Below are positions 10,001-25,000 of a stretch of DNA of 64,000 nucleotides, piece by piece. The first letter of the stretch is position 1. Each line of letters begins with the position of its first letter. The notes under the pieces are model-generated. The model did no database searches. It had not been told where the DNA came from and saw only the letters and a list, made by a program, of their open reading frames with translations. This DNA comes from Ekhidna sp051379705 (GTDB taxonomy: Bacteria > Bacteroidota > Bacteroidia > Cytophagales > Cyclobacteriaceae). Made by a program: the position numbers and the translations under genes. Location of the stretch: the NCBI RefSeq assembly GCF_051379705.1, contig NZ_CP179868.1:1-64000 (forward strand). Reading direction: 5' to 3'.

Positions 10001-13000
10001 TCACAATCAGTGTTCCCGCATCCGGGATGCTGATAGAAGGCTGTACGTTATCGATAGTGAATGTTGCAAAGTCTGCACAGTTATCATTCGGAGCGCCACC
10101 ATCTTTGGTGATGAATACGGTATAGGTACCATTTTCAAGACCGTCCATGGAAAGGATGTCACCGTTTATGAGTGCTGTACCGACGTTGGCTTGTCCGGAG
10201 TTGGTATTGTCTCCATCACCATCATCAGCCAGGAAGTTATTATCTCCAGTACCTGGGTAAGATCCATTGTCATAAGTACCTCTGTACCATTCGACCACAT
10301 AGTCAGCGACTACTGTAGCGGCATTAAGTGCTACGCCATTTTCAGAGATGGTAATGGTTAGCGCACCATCGCCATCAAAGTCAGCGTCCACACATTGTGT
10401 GTCGGCAGACTTAGTGTCCAGGGCGAGTGCAGGGCTAACAGCGTCATCACCTACTTCGAACTGCTTATCGATTGCCACGACCGGACATCCGGTGTTCCGG
10501 TTGGTAATGTTTAACACATAGGTATCCGGTTCAAGGTTTGCTATCGTTCTCAACCCTTGTGTTGTACCACTGGCGAACCCAGTGCTTACTCCCGTCCATG
10601 TGAAGTCATAGTTATTCGCATCGGTAGACATAGGGTAGAAGGTATTTCCTTCTCTTACCGAGTCAACTCGAATGCGACCGTTGTATCCAGGCCCACAATT
10701 GGTGTTGTTCACAATCAGTGTTCCCGCATCCGGGATGCTGATAGAAGGCTGTACGTTATCGATAGTGAATGTTGCAAAGTCTGCACAGTTATCATTCGGA
10801 GCGCCACCATCTTTGGTGATGAATACGGTATAGGTACCATTTTCAAGACCGTCCATGGAAAGGATGTCACCGTTTATGAGTGCTGTACCGACGTTGGCTT
10901 GTCCGGAGTTGGTATTGTCTCCATCCCCATCATCAGCCAGGAAGTTATTATCTCCAGTACCTGGATAAGATCCATTGTCATAAGTACCTCTGTACCATTC
11001 GACCACATAGTCAGCGACTACTGTAGCGGCATTAAGTGCTACGCCATTTTCAGAGATGGTAATGGTTAGCGCACCATCGCCATCAAAGTCAGCGTCCACA
11101 CATTGTGTGTCGGCAGACTTAGTGTCCAGGGCGAGTGCAGGGCTAACAGCGTCATCACCTACTTCGAACTGCTTATCGATTGCCACGACCGGACATCCGG
11201 TGTTCCGGTTGGTAATGTTTAACACATAGGTATCCGGTTCAAGGTTTGCTATCGTTCTCAACCCTTGTGTTGTACCACTGGCGAACCCAGTGCTTACTCC
11301 CGTCCATGTGAAGTCATAGTTATTCGCATCGGTAGACATAGGGTAGAAGGTATTTCCTTCTCTTACCGAGTCAACTCGAATGCGACCGTTGTATCCAGGC
11401 CCACAATTGGTGTTGTTCACAATCAGTGTTCCCGCATCCGGGATGCTGATAGAAGGCTGTACGTTATCGATAGTGAATGTTGCAAAGTCTGCACAGTTAT
11501 CATTCGGAGCGCCACCATCTTTGGTGATGAATACGGTATAGGTACCATTTTCAAGACCGTCCATGGAAAGGATGTCACCGTTTATGAGTGCTGTACCGAC
11601 GTTGGCTTGTCCGGAGTTGGTATTGTCTCCATCCCCATCATCAGCCAGGAAGTTATTATCTCCAGTACCTGGATAAGATCCATTGTCATAAGTACCTCTG
11701 TACCATTCGACCACATAGTTAGCGACTACTGTAGCGGCATTAAGTGCTACGCCATTTTCAGAGATGGTAATGGTTAGCGCACCATCTCCATCAAAGTCAG
11801 CGTCCACACATTGTGTGTCGGCAGACTTATTGTCCAGGGCGAGTGCAGGGCTAACAGCGTCATCACCTACTTCGAACTGCTTATCGATTGCCACGACCGG
11901 ACATCCGGTGTTTCGGTTGGTAATGTTTAACACATAGGTATCCGGTTCAAGGTTTGCTATCGTTCTCAACCCTTGTGTTGTACCACTGGCGAACCCAGTG
12001 CTTACTCCCGTCCATGTGAAGTCATAGTTATTCGCATCGGTAGACATAGGGTAGAAGGTATTTCCTTCTCTTACCGAGTCAACTCGAATGCGACCGTTGT
12101 ATCCAGGCCCACAATTGGTGTTGTTTACAATCAGTGTTCCCGCATCCGGGATGCTGATAGAAGGCTGCACGTTATCGATAGTGAAAGTTGCAAAGTCTGC
12201 ACAGTTATCATTCGGAGCGCCACCATCTTTGGTGATGAATACGGTATAGGTACCATTTTCAAGACCGTCCATGGAAAGGATGTCACCGTTTATGAGTGCT
12301 GTACCGACGTTGGCTTGTCCGGAGTTGGTATTGTCTCCATCCCCATCATCAGCCAGGAAGTTATTATCTCCAGTACCTGGATAAGATCCATTGTCATAAG
12401 TACCTCTGTACCATTCGACCACATAGTTAGCGACTACTGTAGCGGCATTAAGTGCTACGCCATTTTCAGAGATGGTAATGGTTAGCGCACCATCTCCATC
12501 AAAGTCAGCGTCCACACATTGTGTGTCGGCAGACTTATTGTCCAGGGCGAGTGCAGGGTTCACGGAATCATCAGTAATTTCAAAATCATAAGAGGTCGTG
12601 CACCCAGTAATAAGGCTTACGATATCAATGCGATACAATCCTGCTGTTAAGTTATCAGCGGATGTTTCACTGATATTAGGAGCAATCACGGACGAAGTGG
12701 TAAGGTTATTCCAAGTTAAATCAAAAGCAGCTTGAATCTCAGCTTCTGTATCGGAAGCAGGATCAACGACACCATTTTGAAGGATCCTTTCAAGAGTGAA
12801 AGCACCAAACTCTAAACAGTTAATGATATTTACATGAGTTGTATCATCAGAGGTATTACCAATGGAGTATATGATCGGGCTATCAAATATTTCTACATCT
12901 AATGTGTCTGTACAAGCTCCTGCATTGTTTTCAATAACCACTCGGTATTTTCCTTCACCAAGACCAGTAACAGTGTTGGTTGTAACACCATTTTCAGTTT

Positions 13001-16000
13001 CGTTTGCAACATTAAATCCTACACCAGATCCCGCACCAGACAAGAGAGGATCATATGTTCCATTATCATCCAAATCTTCATACCAGGTGAAGTCGGCTGC
13101 ATCCGCAAGGATAGGATGTGTTGCATCTACTGTAATAAAACCATTATAAGTAAGTCCACCGCTAACATCACAAACAGTATTATCTGAAGAGGTGTTAAGT
13201 GCTACCGACGGTTCCTGAGCTTCTGGAATTATAACGGATCTAACATTGGTAATACATCTATCTATATCATCTACTTCAATAGCTACAGTGTAAGTGCCTG
13301 GAGCAAGACCTCCTGGTACGCTAACATTGTCTACAATAATCGTTTCTGTCTGACCAGCAGCAGTATTGGTGTTTGTAAATGTTCCTTGAAGGATAATTGG
13401 TCCATAGGAACTTAGATTGGGACTATATGGAGCAGCTGGAGGAACATCAGCATCAGGAGCTATTGCTTGATCACCTTGAAAGACGAAATAGTTAAATTCA
13501 CTCGGGGCATCTCCGTCTACAGGATCAATAAATATTTCAAAGCTATTGAGTGTAGGGTCACAGAACGATGGATCTGTTACATTTTGGATAGTTATTTCTG
13601 GAGCTTCTGAGTTTGTAAGCTCAGTATTGAATAGGTCTTTACATCCGTTGGCATATTCTATTACTCCTGAATATACAATTGCTGGAAGATTCTCAACTCT
13701 ACTATTAATTATGTTAAAACCACCAAAAGGTTGATCAGAAAATACTGGATTATTGACCACATTGGCTACTAAATTGGCTGTGTTTGAGGTGTCTGTACCA
13801 ACATACCATGTAATGGTAATATCACCAGTTAGTCCGGAAGACGCTGACACTGCATTCAGGAAATCTAAAATTCCATCATTATCGAAACACGCGGTTAATG
13901 GATCTTTAAAAATATTATCAATATCATATGTAAGGAATTCTCCATCATAACCCACTGTTTCCGCCGCAGAGACAACTAAACAGGATGTATTGTTGTCGGT
14001 GGCTCGGATAGTGTAATCTCCTTCAGATAATCCCGTAAATACCGCAGTAGCCTCATCGTTAGGACCACTTACTGTAGTCTGATTTATGGTTTGAAGTGGC
14101 GTTCCAATTAAACTTGTACCTTCAAATAACTCGAATGTATATCCACCGGCTCCATTTTCAGTATTCGTACTACCATTATCATTTACTGTAATGGTTAGAC
14201 TACCATTACCAGGTTCGCATTGATCACTATCGTCAACCACAACTGCCCCGTTAATTATAGGATCCACTTGTTGATTAAGAATAGTCTCTTCAGCCGTGTA
14301 ATAGCATGTTGATACTCCATCAGTTACTTTGACAGTGTAGGTTCCGGCAGGTAAACCTCTCACCTGACTTCCATTAGTACCGAATACGATAGCTGTTGCA
14401 AATTGAAGAGTTACTTCATCCGATGGATTGGTACTATTGCCTCTAAACCACTCGAATGTATACCCGACGACTGTCCCAACACCATCTGCATCTGCAGAAA
14501 GTTCACCATTAGGATCATTTAGATTGCAGGAAGTTTGATTATGAATTACAGTCACGGATGGAGTAAACGTAACTGGCTCCAGCGCCACATTAACTGTGGC
14601 GGCAGTAGTTCTACAGCCAGTGTCGGTATCTACAGCTACGATGGTGTAATCACCTTCATTAAGCCCTGAGACAGTAGCGACAGAACCTGTGTACCCAAGA
14701 GCGACGTTAACCGCAGCGCCTGGATCGGTGATTGTTTTTTGATCATAGATATTATCTGTGCCAGCGATATCAAGTAAGCTATCTGGATCAACGACAGATC
14801 CGCCATAGTATACTTCGAAGATATAGTTACCACTACCAACGATGTTGGTGGTATCAATGAGGATGGCACCATTCGGGAAGTCGGCTGCTCCAAGACAAGA
14901 AGTAAGAGGAGTGGCCGTCACGTCCACTGCCGCGGTATTGGTATAGGTTACAGCGACAGGATCATCGATGATTGTTACCTGTATGGTTGTATCACACTGA
15001 TTTCCAGCGGTATTTTGGATGAGTGCAGTATAAGTACCACCTGGCAATTCAGTATATCTTGTTTGGTCACCGGCATCTACGGTATAAGCTTGTCCACCGC
15101 CCGTACCTGATCCATCAAACCAAGTGACAGTATAGTCACCGATAGAACCAGAAACGATATCCACTTTAGCGACTCCATTGAATGTGCCGGTGATGGTTTC
15201 ATCACAGACTGTGTTGTTGATAGATCCTGCACCAATAGCAGCACCCTCAAAGTCAGGAACAGTAGGGTCCAGCGCCACATTAACTGTGGCGGCAGTAGTT
15301 CTACAGCCAGTGTCGGTATCTACAGCTACGATGGTGTAATCACCTTCATTAAGCCCTGAGACAGTAGCGACAGAACCTGTGTACCCAAGAGCGACGTTAA
15401 CCGCAGCGCCTGGATCGGTGATTGTTTTTTGATCATAGATATTATCTGTGCCAGCGATATCAAGTAAGCTATCTGGATCAACGACAGATCCGCCATAGTA
15501 TACTTCGAAGATATAGTTACCACTACCAACGATGTTGGTGGTATCAATGAGGATGGCACCATTCGGGAAGTCGGCTGCTCCAAGACAAGAAGTAAGAGGA
15601 GTGGCCGTCACGTCCACTGCCGCGGTATTGGTATAGGTTACAGCGACAGGATCATCGATGATTGTTACCTGTATGGTTGTATCACACTGATTTCCAGCGG
15701 TATTTTGGATGAGTGCAGTATAAGTACCACCTGGCAATTCAGTATATCTTGTTTGGTCACCGGCATCTACGGTATAAGCTTGTCCACCGCCCGTACCTGA
15801 TCCATCAAACCAAGTGACAGTATAGTCACCGATAGAACCAGAAACGATATCCACTTTAGCGACTCCATTGAATGTGCCGGTGATGGTTTCATCACAGACT
15901 GTGTTGTTGATAGATCCTGCACCAATAGCAGCACCCTCAAAGTCAGGAACAGTAGGGTCCAGCGCCACATTAACTGTGGCGGCAGTAGTTCTACAGCCAG

Positions 16001-19000
16001 TGTCGGTATCTACAGCTACGATGGTGTAATCACCTTCATTAAGCCCTGAGACAGTAGCGACAGAACCTGTGTACCCAAGAGCGACGTTAACCGCAGCGCC
16101 TGGATCGGTGATTGTTTTTTGATCATAGATATTATCTGTGCCAGCGATATCAAGTAAGCTATCTGGATCAACGACAGATCCGCCATAGTATACTTCGAAG
16201 ATATAGTTACCACTACCAACGATGTTGGTGGTATCAATGAGGATGGCACCATTCGGGAAGTCGGCTGCTCCAAGACAAGAAGTAAGAGGAGTGGCCGTCA
16301 CGTCCACTGCCGCGGTATTGGTATAGGTTACAGCGACAGGATCATCGATGATTGTTACCTGTATGGTTGTATCACACTGATTTCCAGCGGTATTTTGGAT
16401 GAGTGCAGTATAAGTACCACCTGGCAATTCAGTATATCTTGTTTGGTCACCGGCATCTACGGTATAAGCTTGTCCACCGCCCGTACCTGATCCATCAAAC
16501 CAAGTGACAGTATAGTCACCGATAGAACCAGAAACGATATCCACTTTAGCGACTCCATTGAATGTGCCGGTGATGGTTTCATCACAGACTGTGTTGTTGA
16601 TAGATCCTGCACCAATAGCAGCACCCTCAAAGTCAGGAACAGTAGGGTCCAGCGCCACATTAACTGTGGCGGCAGTAGTTCTACAGCCAGTGTCGGTATC
16701 TACAGCTACGATGGTGTAATCACCTTCATTAAGCCCTGAGACAGTAGCGACAGAACCTGTGTACCCAAGAGCGACGTTAACCGCAGCGCCTGGATCGGTG
16801 ATTGTTTTTTGATCATAGATATTATCTGTGCCAGCGATATCAAGTAAGCTATCTGGATCAACGACAGATCCGCCATAGTATACTTCGAAGATATAGTTAC
16901 CACTACCAACGATGTTGGTGGTATCAATGAGGATGGCACCATTCGGGAAGTCGGCTGCTCCAAGACAAGAAGTAAGAGGAGTGGCCGTCACGTCCACTGC
17001 CGCGGTATTGGTATAGGTTACAGCGACAGGATCATCGATGATTGTTACCTGTATGGTTGTATCACACTGATTTCCAGCGGTATTTTGGATGAGTGCAGTA
17101 TAAGTACCACCTGGCAATTCAGTATATCTTGTTTGGTCACCGGCATCTACGGTATAAGCTTGTCCACCGCCCGTACCTGATCCATCAAACCAAGTGACAG
17201 TATAGTCACCGATAGAACCAGAAACGATATCCACTTTAGCGACTCCATTGAATGTGCCGGTGATGGTTTCATCACAGACTGTGTTGTTGATAGATCCTGC
17301 ACCAATAGCAGCACCCTCAAAGTCAGGAACAGTAGGGTCCAGCGCCACATTAACTGTGGCGGCAGTAGTTCTACAGCCAGTGTCGGTATCTACAGCTACG
17401 ATGGTGTAATCACCTTCATTAAGCCCTGAGACAGTAGCGACAGAACCTGTGTACCCAAGAGCGACGTTAACCGCAGCGCCTGGATCGGTGATTGTTTTTT
17501 GATCATAGATATTATCTGTGCCAGCGATATCAAGTAAGCTATCTGGATCAACGACAGATCCGCCATAGTATACTTCGAAGATATAGTTACCACTACCAAC
17601 GATGTTGGTGGTATCAATGAGGATGGCACCATTCGGGAAGTCGGCTGCTCCAAGACAAGAAGTAAGAGGAGTGGCCGTCACGTCCACTGCCGCGGTATTG
17701 GTATAGGTTACAGCGACAGGATCATCGATGATTGTTACCTGTATGGTTGTATCACACTGATTTCCAGCGGTATTTTGGATGAGTGCAGTATAAGTACCAC
17801 CTGGCAATTCAGTATATCTTGTTTGGTCACCGGCATCTACGGTATAAGCTTGTCCACCGCCCGTACCTGATCCATCAAACCAAGTGACAGTATAGTCACC
17901 GATAGAACCAGAAACGATATCCACTTTAGCGACTCCATTGAATGTGCCGGTGATGGTTTCATCACAGACTGTGTTGTTGATAGATCCTGCACCAATAGCA
18001 GCACCCTCAAAGTCAGGAACAGTAGGGTCCAGCGCCACATTAACTGTGGCGGCAGTAGTTCTACAGCCAGTGTCGGTATCTACAGCTACGATGGTGTAAT
18101 CACCTTCATTAAGCCCTGAGACAGTAGCGACAGAACCTGTGTACCCAAGAGCGACGTTAACCGCAGCGCCTGGATCGGTGATTGTTTTTTGATCATAGAT
18201 ATTATCTGTGCCAGCGATATCAAGTAAGCTATCTGGATCAACGACAGATCCGCCATAGTATACTTCGAAGATATAGTTACCACTACCAACGATGTTGGTG
18301 GTATCAATGAGGATGGCACCATTCGGGAAGTCGGCTGCTCCAAGACAAGAAGTAAGAGGAGTGGCCGTCACGTCCACTGCCGCGGTATTGGTATAGGTTA
18401 CAGCGACAGGATCATCGATGATTGTTACCTGTATGGTTGTATCACACTGATTTCCAGCGGTATTTTGGATGAGTGCAGTATAAGTACCACCTGGCAATTC
18501 AGTATATCTTGTTTGGTCACCGGCATCTACGGTATAAGCTTGTCCACCGCCCGTACCTGATCCATCAAACCAAGTGACAGTATAGTCACCGATAGAACCA
18601 GAAACGATATCCACTTTAGCGACTCCATTGAATGTGCCGGTGATGGTTTCATCACAGACTGTGTTGTTGATAGATCCTGCACCAATAGCAGCACCCTCAA
18701 AGTCAGGAACAGTAGGGTCCAGCGCCACATTAACTGTGGCGGCAGTAGTTCTACAGCCAGTGTCGGTATCTACAGCTACGATGGTGTAATCACCTTCATT
18801 AAGCCCTGAGACAGTAGCGACAGAACCTGTGTACCCAAGAGCGACGTTAACCGCAGCGCCTGGATCGGTGATTGTTTTTTGATCATAGATATTATCTGTG
18901 CCAGCGATATCAAGTAAGCTATCTGGATCAACGACAGATCCGCCATAGTATACTTCGAAGATATAGTTACCACTACCAACGATGTTGGTGGTATCAATGA

Positions 19001-22000
19001 GGATGGCACCATTCGGGAAGTCGGCTGCTCCAAGACAAGAAGTAAGAGGAGTGGCCGTCACGTCCACTGCCGCGGTATTGGTATAGGTTACAGCGACAGG
19101 ATCATCGATGATTGTTACCTGTATGGTTGTATCACACTGATTTCCAGCGGTATTTTGGATGAGTGCAGTATAAGTACCACCTGGCAATTCAGTATATCTT
19201 GTTTGGTCACCGGCATCTACGGTATAAGCTTGTCCACCGCCCGTACCTGATCCATCAAACCAAGTGACAGTATAGTCACCGATAGAACCAGAAACGATAT
19301 CCACTTTAGCGACTCCATTGAATGTGCCGGTGATGGTTTCATCACAGACTGTGTTGTTGATAGATCCTGCACCAATAGCAGCACCCTCAAAGTCAGGAAC
19401 AGTAGGGTCGTGAGCGACGACAACAGAAAGTGTATCTGAATAGCAGCTATTTGTAGATGAAATAGCTACTACTTTATAAGTGTCATTAGTTAAACCTATT
19501 ACATCAGCAGTAGATGATCCGATGATTGGGGCTCCATCAGTGACTTGAGTGCCATTTGAGTAGAAATATTCGTAAGTATATGTGTCTGCTGGTGAAGCTG
19601 AAACATGAATCTCACCATCTGCAGAGGCTGCATCGCAGCCCGTGTTATCTTGTGAGCTTATTAGTGAGGCAGTAATATTAGGTTCGGCAACCGTGAGAAC
19701 ATGATTTTCACTTACATCACAACCTAATGTATTATGTGTGGCGGTTACTGAATAGTTATTCAAATCTCCGCTCAAACCAGAAATTGTGCTATTATTCGTT
19801 CCAGAGAATGTAACATTAGAATTATTACCTAGATTATCATTGGTAGCTATTGGGCCAACTCCATTATATGACCATACAAACGAATAATTTGTAACACATT
19901 CTGCACAAGATGGAAGATCAGGATCGGAAGTGACATAGGCTCTAAGTGTTCCATTTCCTACACCACATGAAGTATCTGGGTCTTCTTCAACAATAATGAC
20001 ATCCGGTGTAAATGGATCGTCATATACATCTATCGTTAATTCTGCTGTAGGGCATCCAGTCACAGCATCAACTGCAACTACAGTATATGGTCTTCCAGCG
20101 GGATCACCATCAATGCCATTAAGGAAGTTTTCGCCTAATACACTGTTTACCAAAACAGGGTCGCCTGAATCGTCCCCATCATACCAGGTGAATAAATAAT
20201 TTGCAATATTTCCTCCTTGTATTCCCACTGTGATAAATCCGTTTGGAGCACCACATGAAGTATTATCAACAACATTCGGAGTATCGAAGAGAGGTGTAGT
20301 AGTAGTTGAGTTGACTACTTCATCTACAAAGCTTGAACAGCCGCTATCATCGTTAGTCACCCGAATTCTGTAAGTCCCTCCAGGCAAGTCATCGAAAGTA
20401 TGTCCAACCGATCCATCAGGAATATTAATGGTTCCGATTTGCGTAACGAAACTGGCCCCATCAAAAATCTCATAAGTATACGAGGTAGGTTCAGCAGTTC
20501 CGCTTTGACTGGTCACAAAGATTGTTCCATCTCCATCGACACAATAGGTATTGTCTGTTGGAGTTGTTGCTACTATCGGATTATCTGGTGCAGAAGCAAT
20601 TGAAAGATTTAGCGGATCAGTATCACAACCTGTGTCTAAATCGGTTACTACCATGGTGTAAAAGCCATCTGAAAGTCCGGTAAATATTCCGCTTGTATTT
20701 ACTGTCGGAGTCCCAGTTGTGGTATAGCCTGTATAAAGTGAATAAGAATAGTTAGCTCCGATTGGATCAACTTTATCAGTCATATCAATCTGACCATTCG
20801 GATTTCCAAGATCGCAACTGGTATTATTAATTACGTCTGCGAGTGGACAGTCATAGTCTGCTGCTTGGAAGGTGATACTACCAGCAGCTGCTCCCGTTTT
20901 TTCAATCACACCATCATTTCCGTTTCCACTTTGATCAAAGATTGGATCACCGTCGTCTGTTAGTGTTTCAGTATTTACATCATAATAAACCACAGGTCCA
21001 GCAGCTGCGGCAGCCGGGTCGCAGACAGCTGCGATGATATCATCAGCTGAAACAGCGTAATCATAAATTCTGAACTCATCTAAATTTCCTTCGAACTTAT
21101 TAACGCCAAGATTACTATCTCTACCGAAGTACATTGGGGTACCTCCATCGTCAAGTCCTCCAGACCCAGTGTGGGTAACCTCACCTGCTAAAACGCCATC
21201 TATAAACAGCCTTAAGAGATCGGTCGATTCATCCCAAGTCACAGCCACATTTGTCCATCCTACGGCATTGAAATTGGAGAAAACGGATGCATCTCCGCCT
21301 GAATTAGTAGTTATAGTAGCAGATATTCCTTGTGTTGCATCAGCCCATATTCCTAATACGGATTGTGCATTATCTCCACCGGAGAACAGCGAATGATTAC
21401 TAGCATAGTTATTAGCCGACAACTCAACCCAAAATGAAATTGTCATAGCTGTTTCAAACGCTAATAACTGCGGGATTTCGATATATGCTTTATCCAAAAT
21501 TTGCAGAGCATTCCCCGAATTGATAGGGGTTATGAAATTGTATGTTGGCTCTACGATATTATCAAGGACATCAACAGTAACTGTATCCGTACAGGAGGTT
21601 CCAGCATCTTCAACTACCACGGTATAGGTACCTCCAGTTAGATTGACTAACTCATGATCTCCAGCACCGAATGCAGATCCCGCAAGCGCAGCAGGCATTT
21701 CATTTGCAGGCAAAGTGTTGTTTCCTAAATACCAAGTGAAGTTATATCCAGCTGTAGTACCTGCACCATCACCATCGGCAATTGCAGAACCGTTACCAAC
21801 TGCGTCGCAACTTGTATTTGTATTTGTAGCTGTAGCAACTGGGGTAGGGGCATTGGCATCATCTGTCATTACTACAGTTACAGGATCTGAAGGACAACTT
21901 GAACTTACCGAAGTAGCTCTAACTGTGTAAGAACCAGGATCTGAAACATTATATATTGCCCATGGATGGTCAACTGCTGGTTTAACACCGTTTCCATCAA

Positions 22001-25000
22001 ACCATTCAAATGTGAAATTAACAGTGTCTCCATCTACACTTGCAAATAATTCACCGGTTCCTCCACATGTTGCGATTGGAGTTATTGTAACAATTGGATC
22101 ATTAACTGCTTCTGTATTGGTTGTAACCTCAACTAATGCTGTGTTTGTACATCTTGTCTGAAGATCAATAACATCCACCGCAAATTCTTTGGCGAGTAAA
22201 CTCGAAATAACATTTCCAGTAGCAAAGTAGGTATTGGTAATGTCATCATTATCTCTCCAGTTAAATTCATACCCATCTGCCACAAGTAGTGTGTCTAATG
22301 GAATGTTGTCGGTATCATTGGCAGGAAATGTGCCTTGTTGGGTTTGCGTATAAACAAATGCTCCTACGGAACCATCAGGAATATCACACTTGGTCAGTGG
22401 ACTTATTTCATACGCCCAAACATGAACCGTTGGAGTAACTCTTTGAATTTCTATAGCAACTGTATCTGAGTAACACAGCGTGTTTTCAAAATATCCTATG
22501 ACGTTATAGTTTCCATCAGGCATTTGAGCGAATGTGCTTGATGAACTTAGGGTATCACTAAAGTCAGTATCAGAAGCTTCAAACCAAAAGAAGTTGAACC
22601 CGTCAGGCTCAGTAAATTCTCCTAAAATATCTGGTCCTGTGCCGCTAACAGATATATTATCAATGTAGTGATATTCTGAAGAAGAGGTATTGTGAATTTC
22701 AGCTGTAATTATCAAAAGTGAATCCTCACCGTCAGGATTCAAGTTGGCCAAGAAAGCTTGGGCATAAGTGAAGTCTCCAACTTGAAACCCTCCAATGAAC
22801 TGACCAGAGCTAGATACTGCGTTTGAGTTGTCTCTGATTTCGTAAGTAACCCTAACAAAATCTCTCCATTCTCCTGACGCTTCCTGATTTCCATTTTCAA
22901 AAATATCCAAGGTGACACTCACGTCTGTGTGATCTGAAATATCGATATCCTCTGATGTCCAGGTAACAATACCTGCATCGAACGATGTTCCGGTATTACG
23001 TCCATTGAACATTTTGGAACCATTATAGTCTGTTACTCCATAGAAACTCGGACCTTCAGTTCCTGGATCTGAGGACCAAGCGGTATCGTCCGTGTCAGAC
23101 TTGTCACCATTTGATCTGTCTTCAAAATTCTCTATCCAAAAGGTTTCATTACCGCCTGGTGTAGGACCGAAGTAATAAGCTCTTGCTTGACCATTGTCAG
23201 GTACTTGTACGGTATTTCCCAGTCCGTCCACATAGCTGTCAACACACTTTCTGTTATCAAATATTTTCTCAACGCTCAGGTCAAACGATTGGAATCCAAC
23301 CAATGTGCTTGATATGTTATTTCCCGTTTCACATTCTGGAATACCTGCGGTAGGAAGTGGGATAGTAAGAGGGGGCGTTCCACCATTATCATTGATAACA
23401 ACAAAGAGTTCAAAATCGCCTCCAATACCAGTGAAGGTTTGAGTAATAGTCAAAGTCTCACCGACTTCAAAATTCACTAATGATGCAATTTCCGTATCTA
23501 AAAGAACTCCATCTGATGTAGTGGGATCTCCTGCGTAATATGATACTGGTAAGCTTCCTGATATATCAATATCTCCTTGATTTCGAATTTCGTACTCAAC
23601 TGTAATTTGAGCATCTGGACAGGCAGCATCAGTTGCCGATAAGATTCCTACAAATTCAATGTCTGGAGAAGCAAATTCTACGCAACCTTCCTCGTTAAGA
23701 ATAGGAGCCTGATTCAGGAAAGTATTTAAAGGTCTGTTATCAAATGGAATTGTTGTGCCATCAGAATATTCGCAGCTACCAGCTGTTGAAAAAATAACGG
23801 AATGGTCTTGTACCTCGACAGGTATAGTTAAGTCATCGTTGATGTTTACATTGTAATATCCATGCTGATTCCATACGCCTCTGGCTGGCATCCATGCTTC
23901 ACCATCTGACTCATAAACTCTTATTTGCGAGAACTGTGTGTTACTATACGGACTGAATGGAGTGGAATTATTCGTATAACATGATACACATATTTCACTA
24001 CTACCATCACCATCAACATCAGCAATTACAGGATATTCTTCCTGAGTTCTTGATATACAGGCAATTTCTCTTCTCTCGCTTGTCGTATTATCACCATTTC
24101 CAACACCGTCAACAATGAGTAGTGACTCTTCACTTCTGTAAACAACCTCTACAGCTCCATCTCCGTCAAAATCAAATAATGAACAGCCTGTAAAGCCAGA
24201 AGATCCCTCTTTAATGGGGTGAATCCAGTGTACATTAAAATTTTCATCTAAGGAGTATAGCTTCTGGTCCATGACAAAGTTGGCATTAAGCTGACCATCT
24301 CCATCTACATCACCAATATTGACTCTACCTGGACCTCTTACAAAGTCATTCGTTGGATCGTGATAGGTTATTACATTTTGATTTGCAATGTCCCAAAAGA
24401 AGATGGTTGTTTCACCGTTATACTTTTCGCTTGAAGTACCGAGAGCACCAGTTATGATTACATCTATGTTCCCATCCAGATTGTAGTCAGCGGCTGATAC
24501 TGTTGACCATTGGTCATCCCAGCTGGGATAATATTTTGGATAGTAATTAAGGTTAGGATCAATATCATCATGGATATCATCATCCATATCTTCTACCAAG
24601 GTTCTAGTACCAGTAGCCTCATTAATAGCCCAGACTTCATTTCCGGAAACGAGTTCTAGACCAGCACAGTCAGCACAAGCTGCATCAGGTAGGACATCTA
24701 TAGCAATAGAGCCATGTGTATAATCTTGCTCCCAGTTTCCGTCTCCGGCAATTATAACAGTTCCGGTAAGGGCATCCATTATTTCGTTTCTGTAGTAGAT
24801 TTCGACATCACCATCTTCATCAAAGTCAGCTACACCGGGTAAGCCAATTGGTTGGTTGACGGAAGCTCTTTCTCGCCAGATTTGAGTAAGTGTGCCGGTA
24901 GTAATATCTACATTGTACATTGCCAGATCATCACCCTTATTTTGGGATACTATAATGTCTCCAATCTCATCGCTATCAATTCGGGCTATTATCGGTGCAT

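Noticed and set aside
7725..12485. Repeated 170-residue plus-strand ORFs at 708-bp spacing
   Set aside because: They are antisense shadows of the repeat array in the giant gene. They recur only because the DNA recurs and have no start signal or plausible protein character.
7226..19409. Regularly spaced repeats as a CRISPR array
   Set aside because: The units are about 700 bp, directly joined, in frame and protein-coding; there are no short repeats with unique spacers.
14636..19423. Repeated minus-strand ORFs of 85 and 67 residues
   Set aside because: They are out-of-frame shadows within the 690-bp repeats of the same strand's giant gene.
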